In this document: positions 33,397-42,529 of the stretch, in pieces
How positions within the stretch are numbered: position 1 is the stretch's first letter
How the letters are laid out: every line of letters starts with the position of its first letter
From: Chitinophaga arvensicola
Lineage (GTDB): Bacteria; Bacteroidota; Bacteroidia; Chitinophagales; Chitinophagaceae
Assembly: GCF_900110835.1 (NCBI RefSeq)
Contig: NZ_FOJG01000002.1
Location: forward strand, 3,488,698-3,552,697
Reading direction: 5' to 3'
DNA length: 64,000 nt
The notes under the pieces: generated by a model
The model's input: the letters and a program-made list of their open reading frames with translations, nothing else
The model's database searches: none
Told to the model about the DNA's origin: nothing
Program-made: the position numbers and the translations under genes

Positions 33397-36300
33397 ATGA
33401 AAAAAAGCTATTGGTGGCCTTCCAATATTCCCCAGCGGAATATGAGGAAACTATTATTGCGTATGAAACTAACTTCCGTATTGCTTTGTGCTGGTTTCCT
33501 GCAACTAAGCGCACATGGGTTTTCTCAGGAACGCATCAGTGTTAATTATAATAAAATTAACATTGGTAAGCTGCTGAATGTGATCGGACAGAAAAGTGAC
33601 TATACTTTCCTGTACAAAAACACCAGCATCCCTGACAAAAAGATCACGATCTCTATGCAGGATGCCCCTGTAGCGGATATCCTTGATAAAGCGCTGGCGG
33701 GTACTTCGCTGGGCTATAAGATCATGAAAGGCAACCTGGTGGTGATCCTGGAAGCAGGAGAATCCGTACAGAATGTACATATAAAAGGACGTGTTACCGA
33801 TGAAGCCGGCAACGCGCTCATAGGTGTTACCGTACTGGTAAAAGGTACCACACAGGGCGCCAAAACAGACGCCGACGGCCGCTTTAGCCTGGAAGTACCG
33901 GAAAATGCCACCGTAGAATTTACCTATGTTGGATACGAAGCCCAGCAAATGAAAGCACGGGATGGCGCCAACTACAACATCGCCCTGAAAGCCAATTCCA
34001 GCGGACTCAATGAAGTAGTGGTAGTAGGCTACGGCAAACAGAAAAGGATTAATCTCAGTGGCGCCGTAGACGCGATCTCCGGCAAAGAACTCGAAAGCCG
34101 CCCTATCGCCAATATTAACAACGGTCTCCAGGGATTATTACCTAACCTCAATATCACCAACGACAATGGCCGCGTATCTTCCGCCGCGAAATTCAACCTG
34201 CGTGGTATGACCTCCATCAACGGAGGCGACCCTTTTATCCTGGTAGATAATATTCCATTTACCAACGAAGAAGTATCCCGCCTGAACCCCGCTGATGTGG
34301 AAAGCGTAACCACCCTGAAAGATGCTGCCTCCGCCGCCATTTATGGCGCCCGCGCCGCATTCGGTGTAATCCTCATCACCACCAAATCCGGGAAAGATGG
34401 CCGCCTTATTATGAATGCCAACGCCAACTACGCCGTTCGTACACTGGGCGCAGTGCCAAAAGTCATCACAGATCCGCTGACGGTTATGCAATACAAGCAC
34501 GACGCCGCCACACCACTGTATGACCTTTATCCCGCAGCCGACAGGGACTATGCGGCAAAACTGGCAAAAGATCCGTCTTTACCAACCGTTATCGTAAGTC
34601 CTACCGATAAAACAAAATACGCCTACTACGGTTCCACCGACTGGCTCCATGAAGTATACCAGAAATCAGCGCCCGCCTATAATGCGAATTTCAACATCTC
34701 CCGTGGCGATGATAAATTAAACTACTACCTCTCCGGTGATTATTATACACAGGATGGTATGCTGCGTTATAACCCCGACCAATACACGAGGTATAACATG
34801 CGCGCAAAAGCTACCTATAACATCAATGACCGCGTGAAGTTTGGTACCAACACCATGTACACCAACACCACCTATTCACAACCTTCCTATACCGTTGATT
34901 ACTTATTTTTTCATAACGCCAACCGCACCCCGTCGTTGTCCGTACCCCGCAACCCGGATGGTACCTGGACCTCAGATGGCGCCGCCTTACTCGGCAACCT
35001 GCAAAGCGGCGGCCGCTCTGCTGACACCTGGAGCGAATTTATGACTACACTCAATGGAGAAGTGAAACTGATCAAAGATGTATGGACCATCAAAGGAGAC
35101 GCTACCTACCGCCGCGGCAACGATATTGGTAAAGCCTACTCTCTGCCCGTACCCTACAGCACCGGTCCTGGTCAGCCTACACAATACACCAATGGCAACC
35201 AGTCATCCGCACAGAACAGCACCTATGAAGTGAAATATAATGTGTATAACCTGTATACCGACTTCCATAAAAAATTCAATAAAAAACATGAAATAGGGGC
35301 CCTTGCAGGTTTTAACCAGGAATATCATTTCACTAACCTGTTTAATGTAACCAGGCAAGGCCTGATCAGCTCCCAGTACCCAACACCACAGCTGGCTACC
35401 GGTAATATCACCGAAAAACAAAGTATCGAAGACTGGGCAGTAAGAGGTATCTTCTATCGCCTTAATTATACTTTCGATGATAAATACATTGTGGAAGTAA
35501 ATGGCCGTAACGATGGTTCCTCGCGCTTCCGCGAAGATAACCGCTGGGGCTTCTTCCCTTCTGCTTCAGCCGCCTGGGTGATCTCCAAAGAGAAATTTTT
35601 CAATAACATAAAAGGAATCGATCTCCTGAAAATCCGTGGTTCCTATGGTTCTCTCGGTGATCAGCAATGGGGCGCATATGGCTACATGCCGCTGATGACC
35701 AGCAGAAATATCAACTCCGTAGTAAATGGACAGCTACCTATCGGCGTATATGCACCTACACCGGTAACCGCCACCTATACCTGGCAGTCTGTAAAAACAA
35801 TCAATGGCGGTATTGATTTCAGTATGCTGAAAGAAAGACTCTTCTTCAGCTACGACCGCTATACCCGCTACACCAACGGCATGTTTGCCAAAAGCCAGGA
35901 ACTACCCAATGTATACGGTGCTCCGGCTCCCAAAACCAATTCTGCCGATCTGAAAACACGCGGGTGGGAAATGACCCTCTTCTGGCGCGATCAATTCAAA
36001 ATCGGCAACGATGATTTCGGATATGGTGTGAAATTACTGGTGGCAGACAGCCGCTCCTTTATCACCCGCTACACGAATCCTACCGGTACACTCGCCAACT
36101 ACGATGCCTCCTACCTCCCCGACCGTAACTATTACAACGGCCAGGAAATCGGTGATATCTGGGGACTCACCACCGAAGGATTCTTCCAGAACGAACAGGA
36201 ACTGAAATCACATCCCAACCAGGCAAAAGTAGGTTCCGATGACCAGCAGTACCAATTCTATGTAGGCGACCTGAAATTCAAGGATATCAATGGCGACGGT

Positions 36301-36855
36301 GTAATTGACTATGGTGATAATACCGTGTCAAAACCCGGCGATAGAAAAATTATCGGTAACAATGCTCCACGTTTCCCTTACAGTATCGATCTGACAGCTT
36401 CCTATAAAGGCTTCGATTTCCGCGCACTGATCCAGGGCATCGGCAAAAGAGACTGGTACCCAAATCCGGGCAATCACTACTTCTGGGGCGTTTATGCACA
36501 ACCATGGACCAACGTACAGGTACATAACCTCGACCGCTGGACACCGGAAACACCAAACGGCTATTTCCCACGCCTGAAATCTTACATCGCGGAAGATGCG
36601 ACAGAACTGGGTGCGCCACAAACCAGGTACCTCCAGAATGCTGCCTACGCCCGACTGAAAAATGTGTCGATCGGTTATACCATTCCAAAATCAATTACCG
36701 AGAAATATAAAATTTTCCGCTTCCGGGTATACTTCAGTGCGGAAAATATCTTTACTGTTTCTCACCTGAAAGCCAATATTGATCCGGAAGGACTGGACGG
36801 TTCCATTTATCCTTTCCAGAAAACCTATTCGTGCGGATTGAACCTGAACTTTTAA
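33397..36855 (+). CDS. STN-containing SusC-family receptor (locus 4)
   Basis: An 1152-residue receptor with signal peptide (to GFSQ), STN domain (about 48-120: ISVNYNKINIGKLLNVIGQ...NLVVIL), carboxypeptidase-D-like domain (HIKGRVTDEAGNALIGV), linker VVVVGYGKQKRINLSGAV, plug with LKDAASAAIYGARAAFGV, and barrel ending SCGLNLNF. The STN domain and the upstream FecR and sigma genes form a complete cell-surface signalling set, so this receptor should both import its substrate and induce its own locus. The SusD gene follows after 19 bp. Confidence 0.95.
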   Translation: MKKSYWWPSNIPQRNMRKLLLRMKLTSVLLCAGFLQLSAHGFSQERISVNYNKINIGKLLNVIGQKSDYTFLYKNTSIPDKKITISMQDAPVADILDKALAGTSLGYKIMKGNLVVILEAGESVQNVHIKGRVTDEAGNALIGVTVLVKGTTQGAKTDADGRFSLEVPENATVEFTYVGYEAQQMKARDGANYNIALKANSSGLNEVVVVGYGKQKRINLSGAVDAISGKELESRPIANINNGLQGLLPNLNITNDNGRVSSAAKFNLRGMTSINGGDPFILVDNIPFTNEEVSRLNPADVESVTTLKDAASAAIYGARAAFGVILITTKSGKDGRLIMNANANYAVRTLGAVPKVITDPLTVMQYKHDAATPLYDLYPAADRDYAAKLAKDPSLPTVIVSPTDKTKYAYYGSTDWLHEVYQKSAPAYNANFNISRGDDKLNYYLSGDYYTQDGMLRYNPDQYTRYNMRAKATYNINDRVKFGTNTMYTNTTYSQPSYTVDYLFFHNANRTPSLSVPRNPDGTWTSDGAALLGNLQSGGRSADTWSEFMTTLNGEVKLIKDVWTIKGDATYRRGNDIGKAYSLPVPYSTGPGQPTQYTNGNQSSAQNSTYEVKYNVYNLYTDFHKKFNKKHEIGALAGFNQEYHFTNLFNVTRQGLISSQYPTPQLATGNITEKQSIEDWAVRGIFYRLNYTFDDKYIVEVNGRNDGSSRFREDNRWGFFPSASAAWVISKEKFFNNIKGIDLLKIRGSYGSLGDQQWGAYGYMPLMTSRNINSVVNGQLPIGVYAPTPVTATYTWQSVKTINGGIDFSMLKERLFFSYDRYTRYTNGMFAKSQELPNVYGAPAPKTNSADLKTRGWEMTLFWRDQFKIGNDDFGYGVKLLVADSRSFITRYTNPTGTLANYDASYLPDRNYYNGQEIGDIWGLTTEGFFQNEQELKSHPNQAKVGSDDQQYQFYVGDLKFKDINGDGVIDYGDNTVSKPGDRKIIGNNAPRFPYSIDLTASYKGFDFRALIQGIGKRDWYPNPGNHYFWGVYAQPWTNVQVHNLDRWTPETPNGYFPRLKSYIAEDATELGAPQTRYLQNAAYARLKNVSIGYTIPKSITEKYKIFRFRVYFSAENIFTVSHLKANIDPEGLDGSIYPFQKTYSCGLNLNF

Positions 36856-36874
36856 TTAATTCAAACATCGGAAC

Positions 36875-38662
36875 ATGAAAAAGCTTTGCTTATCACTCAT
36901 CATACTAGGCTGCGCAGCTGCTTCCTGTAATAAGGATTTTCTGCAACGCCTGCCACAAACGGAGATTTCACCAGACGCCTATTTTAATTCCCCACAGGAT
37001 CTCAATACTTACATCAACGGATTGTACGATGATAACCTTGTAGCACCCTATGATGACAACAACTCCGACAACGTGTCCGGAAATACCGGCAGTGAAATGG
37101 ATAAACTGGTACATAATACCCTGGATCCTACTACTGTTGGAGGTTGGGACGACTGGAACAAACTCCGTAACATCAACTTCCTCCTCGATAACGCCGGCAA
37201 AGCAAAAGGCGATGCTGCTGCCATTAATCACTACATTGGCATTGCACGTTACTTCCGTGCAAGATTTTATTTTGAAAAAATAGCCACCTATTCTGATGTT
37301 CCCTGGTATGGTCACGTGTTATCAGATGTAGATCCTGAACTGTATAAAGGCCGTGACCCACGCGCTGCGATAGCAGATTCGGTATTGGCCGACCTTCAGT
37401 TTGCCGTTGATAATATTAAGGTAGACGACAAAGACAACGGTACCAGCGTTAATAAATACACCGCCCTGGCCCTCATGTCCCGCTACTGCCTGTTTGAAGG
37501 TACATTCAGAAAATACCATGATGAATTAAAACTCAGTGGCACCGCAGATGCATTTCTCCAGAAAGCAGCATGGGCAGCAGACCAGGTAATGAGCAGTCAG
37601 CGCTATACCATCTACAACACCGGCAAAGGTGGTGCAGATTACCGCGCTTTGTTTGTGAGTCTCTCTTTAGCCGGCAACAAGGAAATCATCCAGTGGAGAG
37701 ATTATCCGCAGGCATTAAGCAAAGGAAACAACACCCATACCGTACTCGGATGGACCTGGTCGCTCAGTCAAAGCCTGGTGTACAGCTACCTGATGAAAGA
37801 TGGTACACCATTCACCGCACAGGCCGGCTATGATAAGATCGGCTTCACGGCTACTTTTGCCAACCGCGATCCACGCCTGGCGGAAACCGTGTCCTATCCG
37901 GGCTTTTCTCCTACACAGGATAACAACGTATATATTGCCAAACCCAACCTGGGCGCTTACGACCAGCTGAAATTCTATCCCCGCGATCCAAAACAGCGCC
38001 AGGGATGGGATGCCAACTACACCGCTTTACCTGTATACCGCTATGCAGAAATCCTGCTGAACTTTGCAGAAGCAAAAGCGGAACTGGGTACGCTGTCGCA
38101 AGCTGACCTGGACAACTCTGTGAACCTGCTCCGCCGCCGTGTTCAGATGCCGGACCTCAACCTGGCTACTGCTAACGGCAACATAGATCCGGTGCTGGCC
38201 GCCGCGTATACTGTAAGTGGTGTGAATAAAGGCGCCTTACTGGAAATACGCCGCGAAAGAAGAGTGGAAATGGCCTGTGAAGGACTCCGTCTCAAAGACA
38301 TCAACCGCTGGAAAGCAGGCGCACGCCTGAAAGATGCACCACAAGGCATGTACATCCCAGCACTGGGTGGTATCGACATGACCGGCGACGGTGTTGCCGA
38401 CATCGCCATCCTGCCTAATCCAAATGATACCACCGCTATCGCCAACCTGCCTCCGGATGTGAAAGCCAGAGTTTCCCGCTTCTATCTCACAGATAAAGGA
38501 AGCGATAACAACTTCTACCTGGAAAATGGTACAAGCGGTCATATCCAATTCACCGCCGACCGCATCGGCCGCACTTTTACAGAGCCTAAGTTCTACTATC
38601 GTCCTATCCCTAAACAACAAACAATACTGAACGATAAATTAGTACAGATATTTGGTTGGTAA
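36875..38662 (+). CDS. SusD/RagB-family lipoprotein (locus 4)
   Basis: A 595-residue lipoprotein (lipobox AASC, Cys18) with the SusD pattern ISPDAYFNSPQDLNTYINGLYDD, IGIARYFRARFYFEKIATYSDVPWY, YRYAEILLNFAEAKAELG and LEIRRERRVEMACEGLRLKDINRWK, in pieces. It is the substrate-binding partner of the SusC upstream. A strong terminator or attenuator 25 bp after its stop separates it from the phosphoesterase fusion gene. Confidence 0.94.
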   Translation: MKKLCLSLIILGCAAASCNKDFLQRLPQTEISPDAYFNSPQDLNTYINGLYDDNLVAPYDDNNSDNVSGNTGSEMDKLVHNTLDPTTVGGWDDWNKLRNINFLLDNAGKAKGDAAAINHYIGIARYFRARFYFEKIATYSDVPWYGHVLSDVDPELYKGRDPRAAIADSVLADLQFAVDNIKVDDKDNGTSVNKYTALALMSRYCLFEGTFRKYHDELKLSGTADAFLQKAAWAADQVMSSQRYTIYNTGKGGADYRALFVSLSLAGNKEIIQWRDYPQALSKGNNTHTVLGWTWSLSQSLVYSYLMKDGTPFTAQAGYDKIGFTATFANRDPRLAETVSYPGFSPTQDNNVYIAKPNLGAYDQLKFYPRDPKQRQGWDANYTALPVYRYAEILLNFAEAKAELGTLSQADLDNSVNLLRRRVQMPDLNLATANGNIDPVLAAAYTVSGVNKGALLEIRRERRVEMACEGLRLKDINRWKAGARLKDAPQGMYIPALGGIDMTGDGVADIAILPNPNDTTAIANLPPDVKARVSRFYLTDKGSDNNFYLENGTSGHIQFTADRIGRTFTEPKFYYRPIPKQQTILNDKLVQIFGW

Positions 38663-38686
38663 CCCCGGATAAACAGTGATGACCAG

Positions 38687-38743
38687 GATTACCATGATCC
38701 ATGTACTGCAAAAGCAAGACAGGGATCATGGTAATCTTTTTTT
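38687..38743 (+). terminator. Intrinsic terminator/attenuator after susD locus 4
   Basis: Perfect 14-bp arms GATTACCATGATCC (38687-38700) and its complement (38723-38736), followed by seven T. An alternative upstream start for the next gene (ATG 38701) lies inside this hairpin, which argues for the start at 38779. Confidence 0.88.
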
Positions 38744-38778
38744 ATTCCGTAATCATGCTTATAAAAATATACCCGTTC

Positions 38779-41241
38779 ATGAAGAAATTACTTTTGACGC
38801 TTCTCACGGCAGGCTGTGTCCAGACACTACTGGCACAGGGCTTTTCCGGAAAGGTATTTACAGACAACAACAACGACGGCAAACAACAAACAACAGAAAA
38901 AGGCTTACCCGGCATCCGCGTATCAGATGGACTGAACGTGACCACCACCGGCGCCGATGGCAGCTACCGTCTTCCCGGCCACGCAAAAACAAGGTTTATC
39001 TTTATCACCACACCTGCCGGCTACCGGTTTACCAAAGCATTTTATCTTCCGGTAGATAGCACCCTGGCCAGTTACGACTTTGGATTGCAAACCGTAACCC
39101 AGTCTACCGCCACTGCCAGGTTCGTACGGCTGGCTGATACGGAAACTTACCAGTTCAACAGCTGGATGACGGAAGCAAAAGAATATGCACACAACGAAGC
39201 CGCCGACTTCATGATCCATACCGGCGATATCTGTTATGAAAAAGGGATGGCCTTTCACGCACAATACGTACATACACGTACCATGGGCCTGCCGGTGTAT
39301 TACTGTATCGGTAACCACGACCTGGTAAAAGGTCCTTATGGCGAAGCCTTGTATGAATCCTTATTCGGCCCGGTATTCTATTCCTTTGAAGCCGGACCAG
39401 CCCACTTCATTGTAACACCCATGCCGTCCGGTGACTACCAACCCTCCTACACCGCAGACGACGTAATAAAATGGCTAAAGAATGATCTGGCACATACTGA
39501 TCCGGCTAAACCGGTGATTGTATTTAACCATGATCTGCTTACATACGACACGCTCTTTACCATCCGTTCCAAAAATGATAGTATCAATCTCAACGAACAT
39601 CATCTGAAAGCATGGATCTATGGCCACTGGCATATCAACTTTGCCCGTACCCATGGTAACAGCGGTATCCGCTCCCTTTGCGCAGCGCCACCTCCGGATG
39701 GTGGCATCGACAACTCCGCCTCCAACTTTGATGTAGTAGACATTGATAAAAACGGGATTTCGTTTGTACAACGACGTTATACCTATGTACATGATCAACT
39801 GGTAGCCGTATCTCCTTCCGCTGCAGGTGTTGCTTTCGACCAGGATAAAATGGTTGTGAGCGCAAATGCTTATCACACGGCAGCACCAGTGAAAAAAATA
39901 CTGTTCAACCTGTTCGATAAAAAAGGAAATTTACTGAAACAGTTAACACTGCAGCCACGTACCGACTGGAACTGGACCACCACCACAGCTATTCCTGCCA
40001 GTTGGATGAACGGCGTTTATACCAGCACGTTAGAAGCTACATTGAGTACCGGCAAAACCCTGTTCCGCAGAGATACCTTCCAGCTGGCAAAAACGCCGGC
40101 AGCCGTTAAACCTGCTAACCAGCAGGACTGGCCGGAAGTATTGCAAAACATACAGCGTACCGGCGCTACCAACAATATCAACACAGCAGGGCCGCTTCGC
40201 CTGAGCTGGACCGCCAACATCGGGGGCAATATCTGGAAATCATCTCCCATCTGCGCAGCAGGAAAAATATTTACCGCCACCATCGATGATGAAGGCAACC
40301 AGCATTGTCACATTACCGCTTTAGATGCCCTCACCGGCAAACAATTATGGCAATTTGCCACCCGTAACTCCATTAAACATAGCATGAGCTATGCAGATGG
40401 CCTGTTGCTCGCCACCGATGCCGAAGGCATCACCTATGCCCTGGATGCCGCTACCGGTACACTGAAATGGCAACATAACGGTGCGTTGAAAAACCTGCCG
40501 GCATACAACTCCGGCGGCGCTATATACAACGGTACCTATTACACCGGCGCCGGCAAATACTTACAGGCATTGGATCTGCACACCGGACAGGTAAAATGGA
40601 CCAACAAGGACTGGAGCGGCGGTGAAGGCACACCCGCAGCTATGGCCATCCGCAACGGACAACTTATCACTTCCTCCAACTGGAATCACCTGTTTGCACA
40701 CGATGCTGCCACCGGCAAAATGCAGTGGAAACGCAGCGATGAAGGCCTCCGCTTCCGCAGTGGTACGCCCGCTTTCTTTGGCGATCTGTTGTATGTACAC
40801 GGTATCAATAAACTGCATATCCTCGAACCTACCACCGGTAAAACAATCGACAGCATCCCCGTAACCGCCGATCTGAAAACCATGACCGCGCCGCTGGTAA
40901 CGGATCAATATATCATTACCTGCACCGCCGCAGGCGGTATGTTGGCCTTCGACCGGAAAACAAAAAAAGAAGTATGGAACTTTGTACCCGGCGAAGCGCT
41001 CTTTTACTCAGCTCCTTACAGTTCGCCGTCATCTGCTACTATTGAGTCTACTCCGTTGCTGACAGGTAACCGCCTCATTACAGGCGCCTCAGATGGATGT
41101 ATATATGTGATCGATCTGGCAACCGGAAAAGCGATCAATCGCTTCAATACCGGTGCGCCTGTATTTGCAGAAATGGCAGTGTATAACGGGATGTTATATG
41201 TAGCGGACTTTTCAGGAAATGTGAATGCGTTTAAGTTATAA
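38779..41241 (+). CDS. Calcineurin-like phosphoesterase fused to a PQQ-type beta-propeller
   Basis: An 820-residue exported protein. After the signal peptide (1-20) comes a small beta domain with a DNNNDG calcium-like loop (29-34), then a metallophosphatase domain (about 110-300) with GD150, GNHD at 178-181, NHD at 250-252 and GHWH at 282-285; the usual first D-x-H motif appears as D120-T-E. From about 445 to the end run PQQ-like propeller blades (ALDALTGKQLWQFAT, ALDAATGTLKWQH, AHDAATGKMQWKR, VIDLATGKAI). It should cleave phosphate esters in the periplasm or at the surface while the propeller binds a ligand. The frame is open to 38701, but the start at 38779 gives a clean signal peptide. Confidence 0.87.
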   Translation: MKKLLLTLLTAGCVQTLLAQGFSGKVFTDNNNDGKQQTTEKGLPGIRVSDGLNVTTTGADGSYRLPGHAKTRFIFITTPAGYRFTKAFYLPVDSTLASYDFGLQTVTQSTATARFVRLADTETYQFNSWMTEAKEYAHNEAADFMIHTGDICYEKGMAFHAQYVHTRTMGLPVYYCIGNHDLVKGPYGEALYESLFGPVFYSFEAGPAHFIVTPMPSGDYQPSYTADDVIKWLKNDLAHTDPAKPVIVFNHDLLTYDTLFTIRSKNDSINLNEHHLKAWIYGHWHINFARTHGNSGIRSLCAAPPPDGGIDNSASNFDVVDIDKNGISFVQRRYTYVHDQLVAVSPSAAGVAFDQDKMVVSANAYHTAAPVKKILFNLFDKKGNLLKQLTLQPRTDWNWTTTTAIPASWMNGVYTSTLEATLSTGKTLFRRDTFQLAKTPAAVKPANQQDWPEVLQNIQRTGATNNINTAGPLRLSWTANIGGNIWKSSPICAAGKIFTATIDDEGNQHCHITALDALTGKQLWQFATRNSIKHSMSYADGLLLATDAEGITYALDAATGTLKWQHNGALKNLPAYNSGGAIYNGTYYTGAGKYLQALDLHTGQVKWTNKDWSGGEGTPAAMAIRNGQLITSSNWNHLFAHDAATGKMQWKRSDEGLRFRSGTPAFFGDLLYVHGINKLHILEPTTGKTIDSIPVTADLKTMTAPLVTDQYIITCTAAGGMLAFDRKTKKEVWNFVPGEALFYSAPYSSPSSATIESTPLLTGNRLITGASDGCIYVIDLATGKAINRFNTGAPVFAEMAVYNGMLYVADFSGNVNAFKL

Positions 41242-41246
41242 TCTCT

Positions 41247-41294
41247 GTTAAAACATGAAAGACAGCGCCGTGGCACTGTCTTTCATGTTTTAAC
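41247..41294 (+). terminator. Bidirectional terminator between convergent genes
   Basis: Perfect 19-bp arms (41247-41265 and 41276-41294) around CGCCGTGGCA, filling the gap between the phosphoesterase fusion and the hydroxylase gene, with T-rich ends on both strands. Confidence 0.88.
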
Positions 41295-42389
41295 CTACAC
41301 TGCTTCCACTTGTGTAACTGCTGCAATCTGCGGCACCAGTACAGGCCTCTCTTCCACTACCTCCACCTCATCACCTACCACCGGGCCGTTATGCGCCAAC
41401 TCACTGCCTTCTTTCTTCGATTTGAAAATAGGCCAGAGCAATTGTGCATACCACTCTTCTTCCTTGTAGTGTTTTAATCCATAGGCACTCGGATACTGGC
41501 GTGTAATGATGCCTGTTCCGAAAATAAGATCCCAGATAAAAAACATGTTACCAAAATTGCCTTTGTAATTACCGATACCATCATCCGTAGTATCTGCGTG
41601 ATGCGCATGATGTGTAGCCGGCGTGGATATCAGCCGCTCCATGACCCAGCCTACCGGATTCAGCCAGCGGATGGTGTAAAATGGTTTATCCCATTTGATA
41701 CTGGAATGCGCCGCTGTGGTAATCAGGGATTTGATACCTCCTACAAAAAGCGCCGGATAACCCAGTCCCATATACGTGAGTGCCACCGTGAGGTAGATCT
41801 GCGAAAAAAAGGCCGTATAAATGATATTCTGACGGCTTGTCATCGCCATACCCATGTACGGAGCAGAATGATGCGTACGGTGAAAACGCCAGAGCAGCGG
41901 CAACTGATGATGCAACCGGTGATACCAGTACTGTGTAAGATCATCGGCCACTGCCATGATCGCAAAGCCCCACCAGAAAGGTACCCAGGCAAAAATATTT
42001 TTGGCATCCGGTAAAATGAAGGGGAGCAACTGCAAACCGAAATAAGCAATCATCGGCCGTAATACAATCCGTGGAAGAATAAAGCAAACAATATCAAGTG
42101 TACGCTCATTCTTTGTCCACTTATTTTCGTATAGCCCTACTGAAAATTCAATCACACCTACTACCAGCATAATAGCCGGTAAACCCCATGTTTTCAGGTT
42201 GTCAAATATGGCTTCAAGAAATGCCGGGGCCTTAAAAGAAAGATGCTCCGTGGTAGCCGTGAGCCAGGGTTTGCTGCCGGTGATATAAAACGACAGAAAC
42301 ATCAGCCCGATGGGCAATACATATAACAGCAGACTAATCAGGGAATCTTTCAGAATTACCTCTGTCTGCGTTTTCGCTGTTGTAGTCAT
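41295..42389 (-). CDS. Sterol desaturase/fatty-acid hydroxylase superfamily protein
   Basis: A 364-residue membrane di-iron protein. The His boxes are visible as HRLHH and HRTHH in the middle (about 158-175) and HHAHH near 265, between hydrophobic helices (about 14-32, 68-86, 130-148). Members hydroxylate or desaturate sterols, fatty acids or ether lipids at the membrane. It is the last gene of the sulfatase operon, 11 bp after a 42-residue membrane protein, which suggests that the imported sulfated molecule, or the bacterium's own lipid, is the hydroxylation target. The exact substrate cannot be told. Confidence 0.88.
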   Translation of the reverse strand: MTTTAKTQTEVILKDSLISLLLYVLPIGLMFLSFYITGSKPWLTATTEHLSFKAPAFLEAIFDNLKTWGLPAIMLVVGVIEFSVGLYENKWTKNERTLDIVCFILPRIVLRPMIAYFGLQLLPFILPDAKNIFAWVPFWWGFAIMAVADDLTQYWYHRLHHQLPLLWRFHRTHHSAPYMGMAMTSRQNIIYTAFFSQIYLTVALTYMGLGYPALFVGGIKSLITTAAHSSIKWDKPFYTIRWLNPVGWVMERLISTPATHHAHHADTTDDGIGNYKGNFGNMFFIWDLIFGTGIITRQYPSAYGLKHYKEEEWYAQLLWPIFKSKKEGSELAHNGPVVGDEVEVVEERPVLVPQIAAVTQVEAV

Positions 42390-42400
42390 AATAAAATATT

Positions 42401-42529
42401 TTAGTGATGCTGATTAAATAAAAAATGGATCAACCATATACTACCGGCAATAATCACCAGCGGTATGAGGAATATCAGTATGCCAATGGCTATTTTTTTT
42501 ATCAGTAAAACAAGATCGGCTAAAGTCAT
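42401..42529 (-). CDS. 42-residue single-span membrane protein in the sulfatase operon
   Basis: A short ORF whose ATG overlaps the sulfatase TGA (ATGA, 42526-42529) and whose stop lies 11 bp before the hydroxylase start. The product begins MTLADLVLLIKK, continues with one strongly hydrophobic span of about 20 residues (13-35) and ends IHFLFNQHH. Four-base stop-start overlap, matching strand and a full membrane helix support a real, translationally coupled gene. It could anchor or assist the hydroxylase or sulfatase. A run of eight T at 42492-42499 lies within it. I know no family for it. Confidence 0.7.
   Translation of the reverse strand: MTLADLVLLIKKIAIGILIFLIPLVIIAGSIWLIHFLFNQHH

Noticed and set aside
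31318-36855. Antisense long frames opposite the SusC, FecR and rpoBC genes
   Set aside because: They are compositional shadows of GC-rich third positions in real genes; none shows a recognisable domain or start context.
38701-38778. N-terminal extension of the phosphoesterase fusion
   Set aside because: It would be encoded by the terminator stem and T-run; the start at 38779 gives a normal signal peptide.
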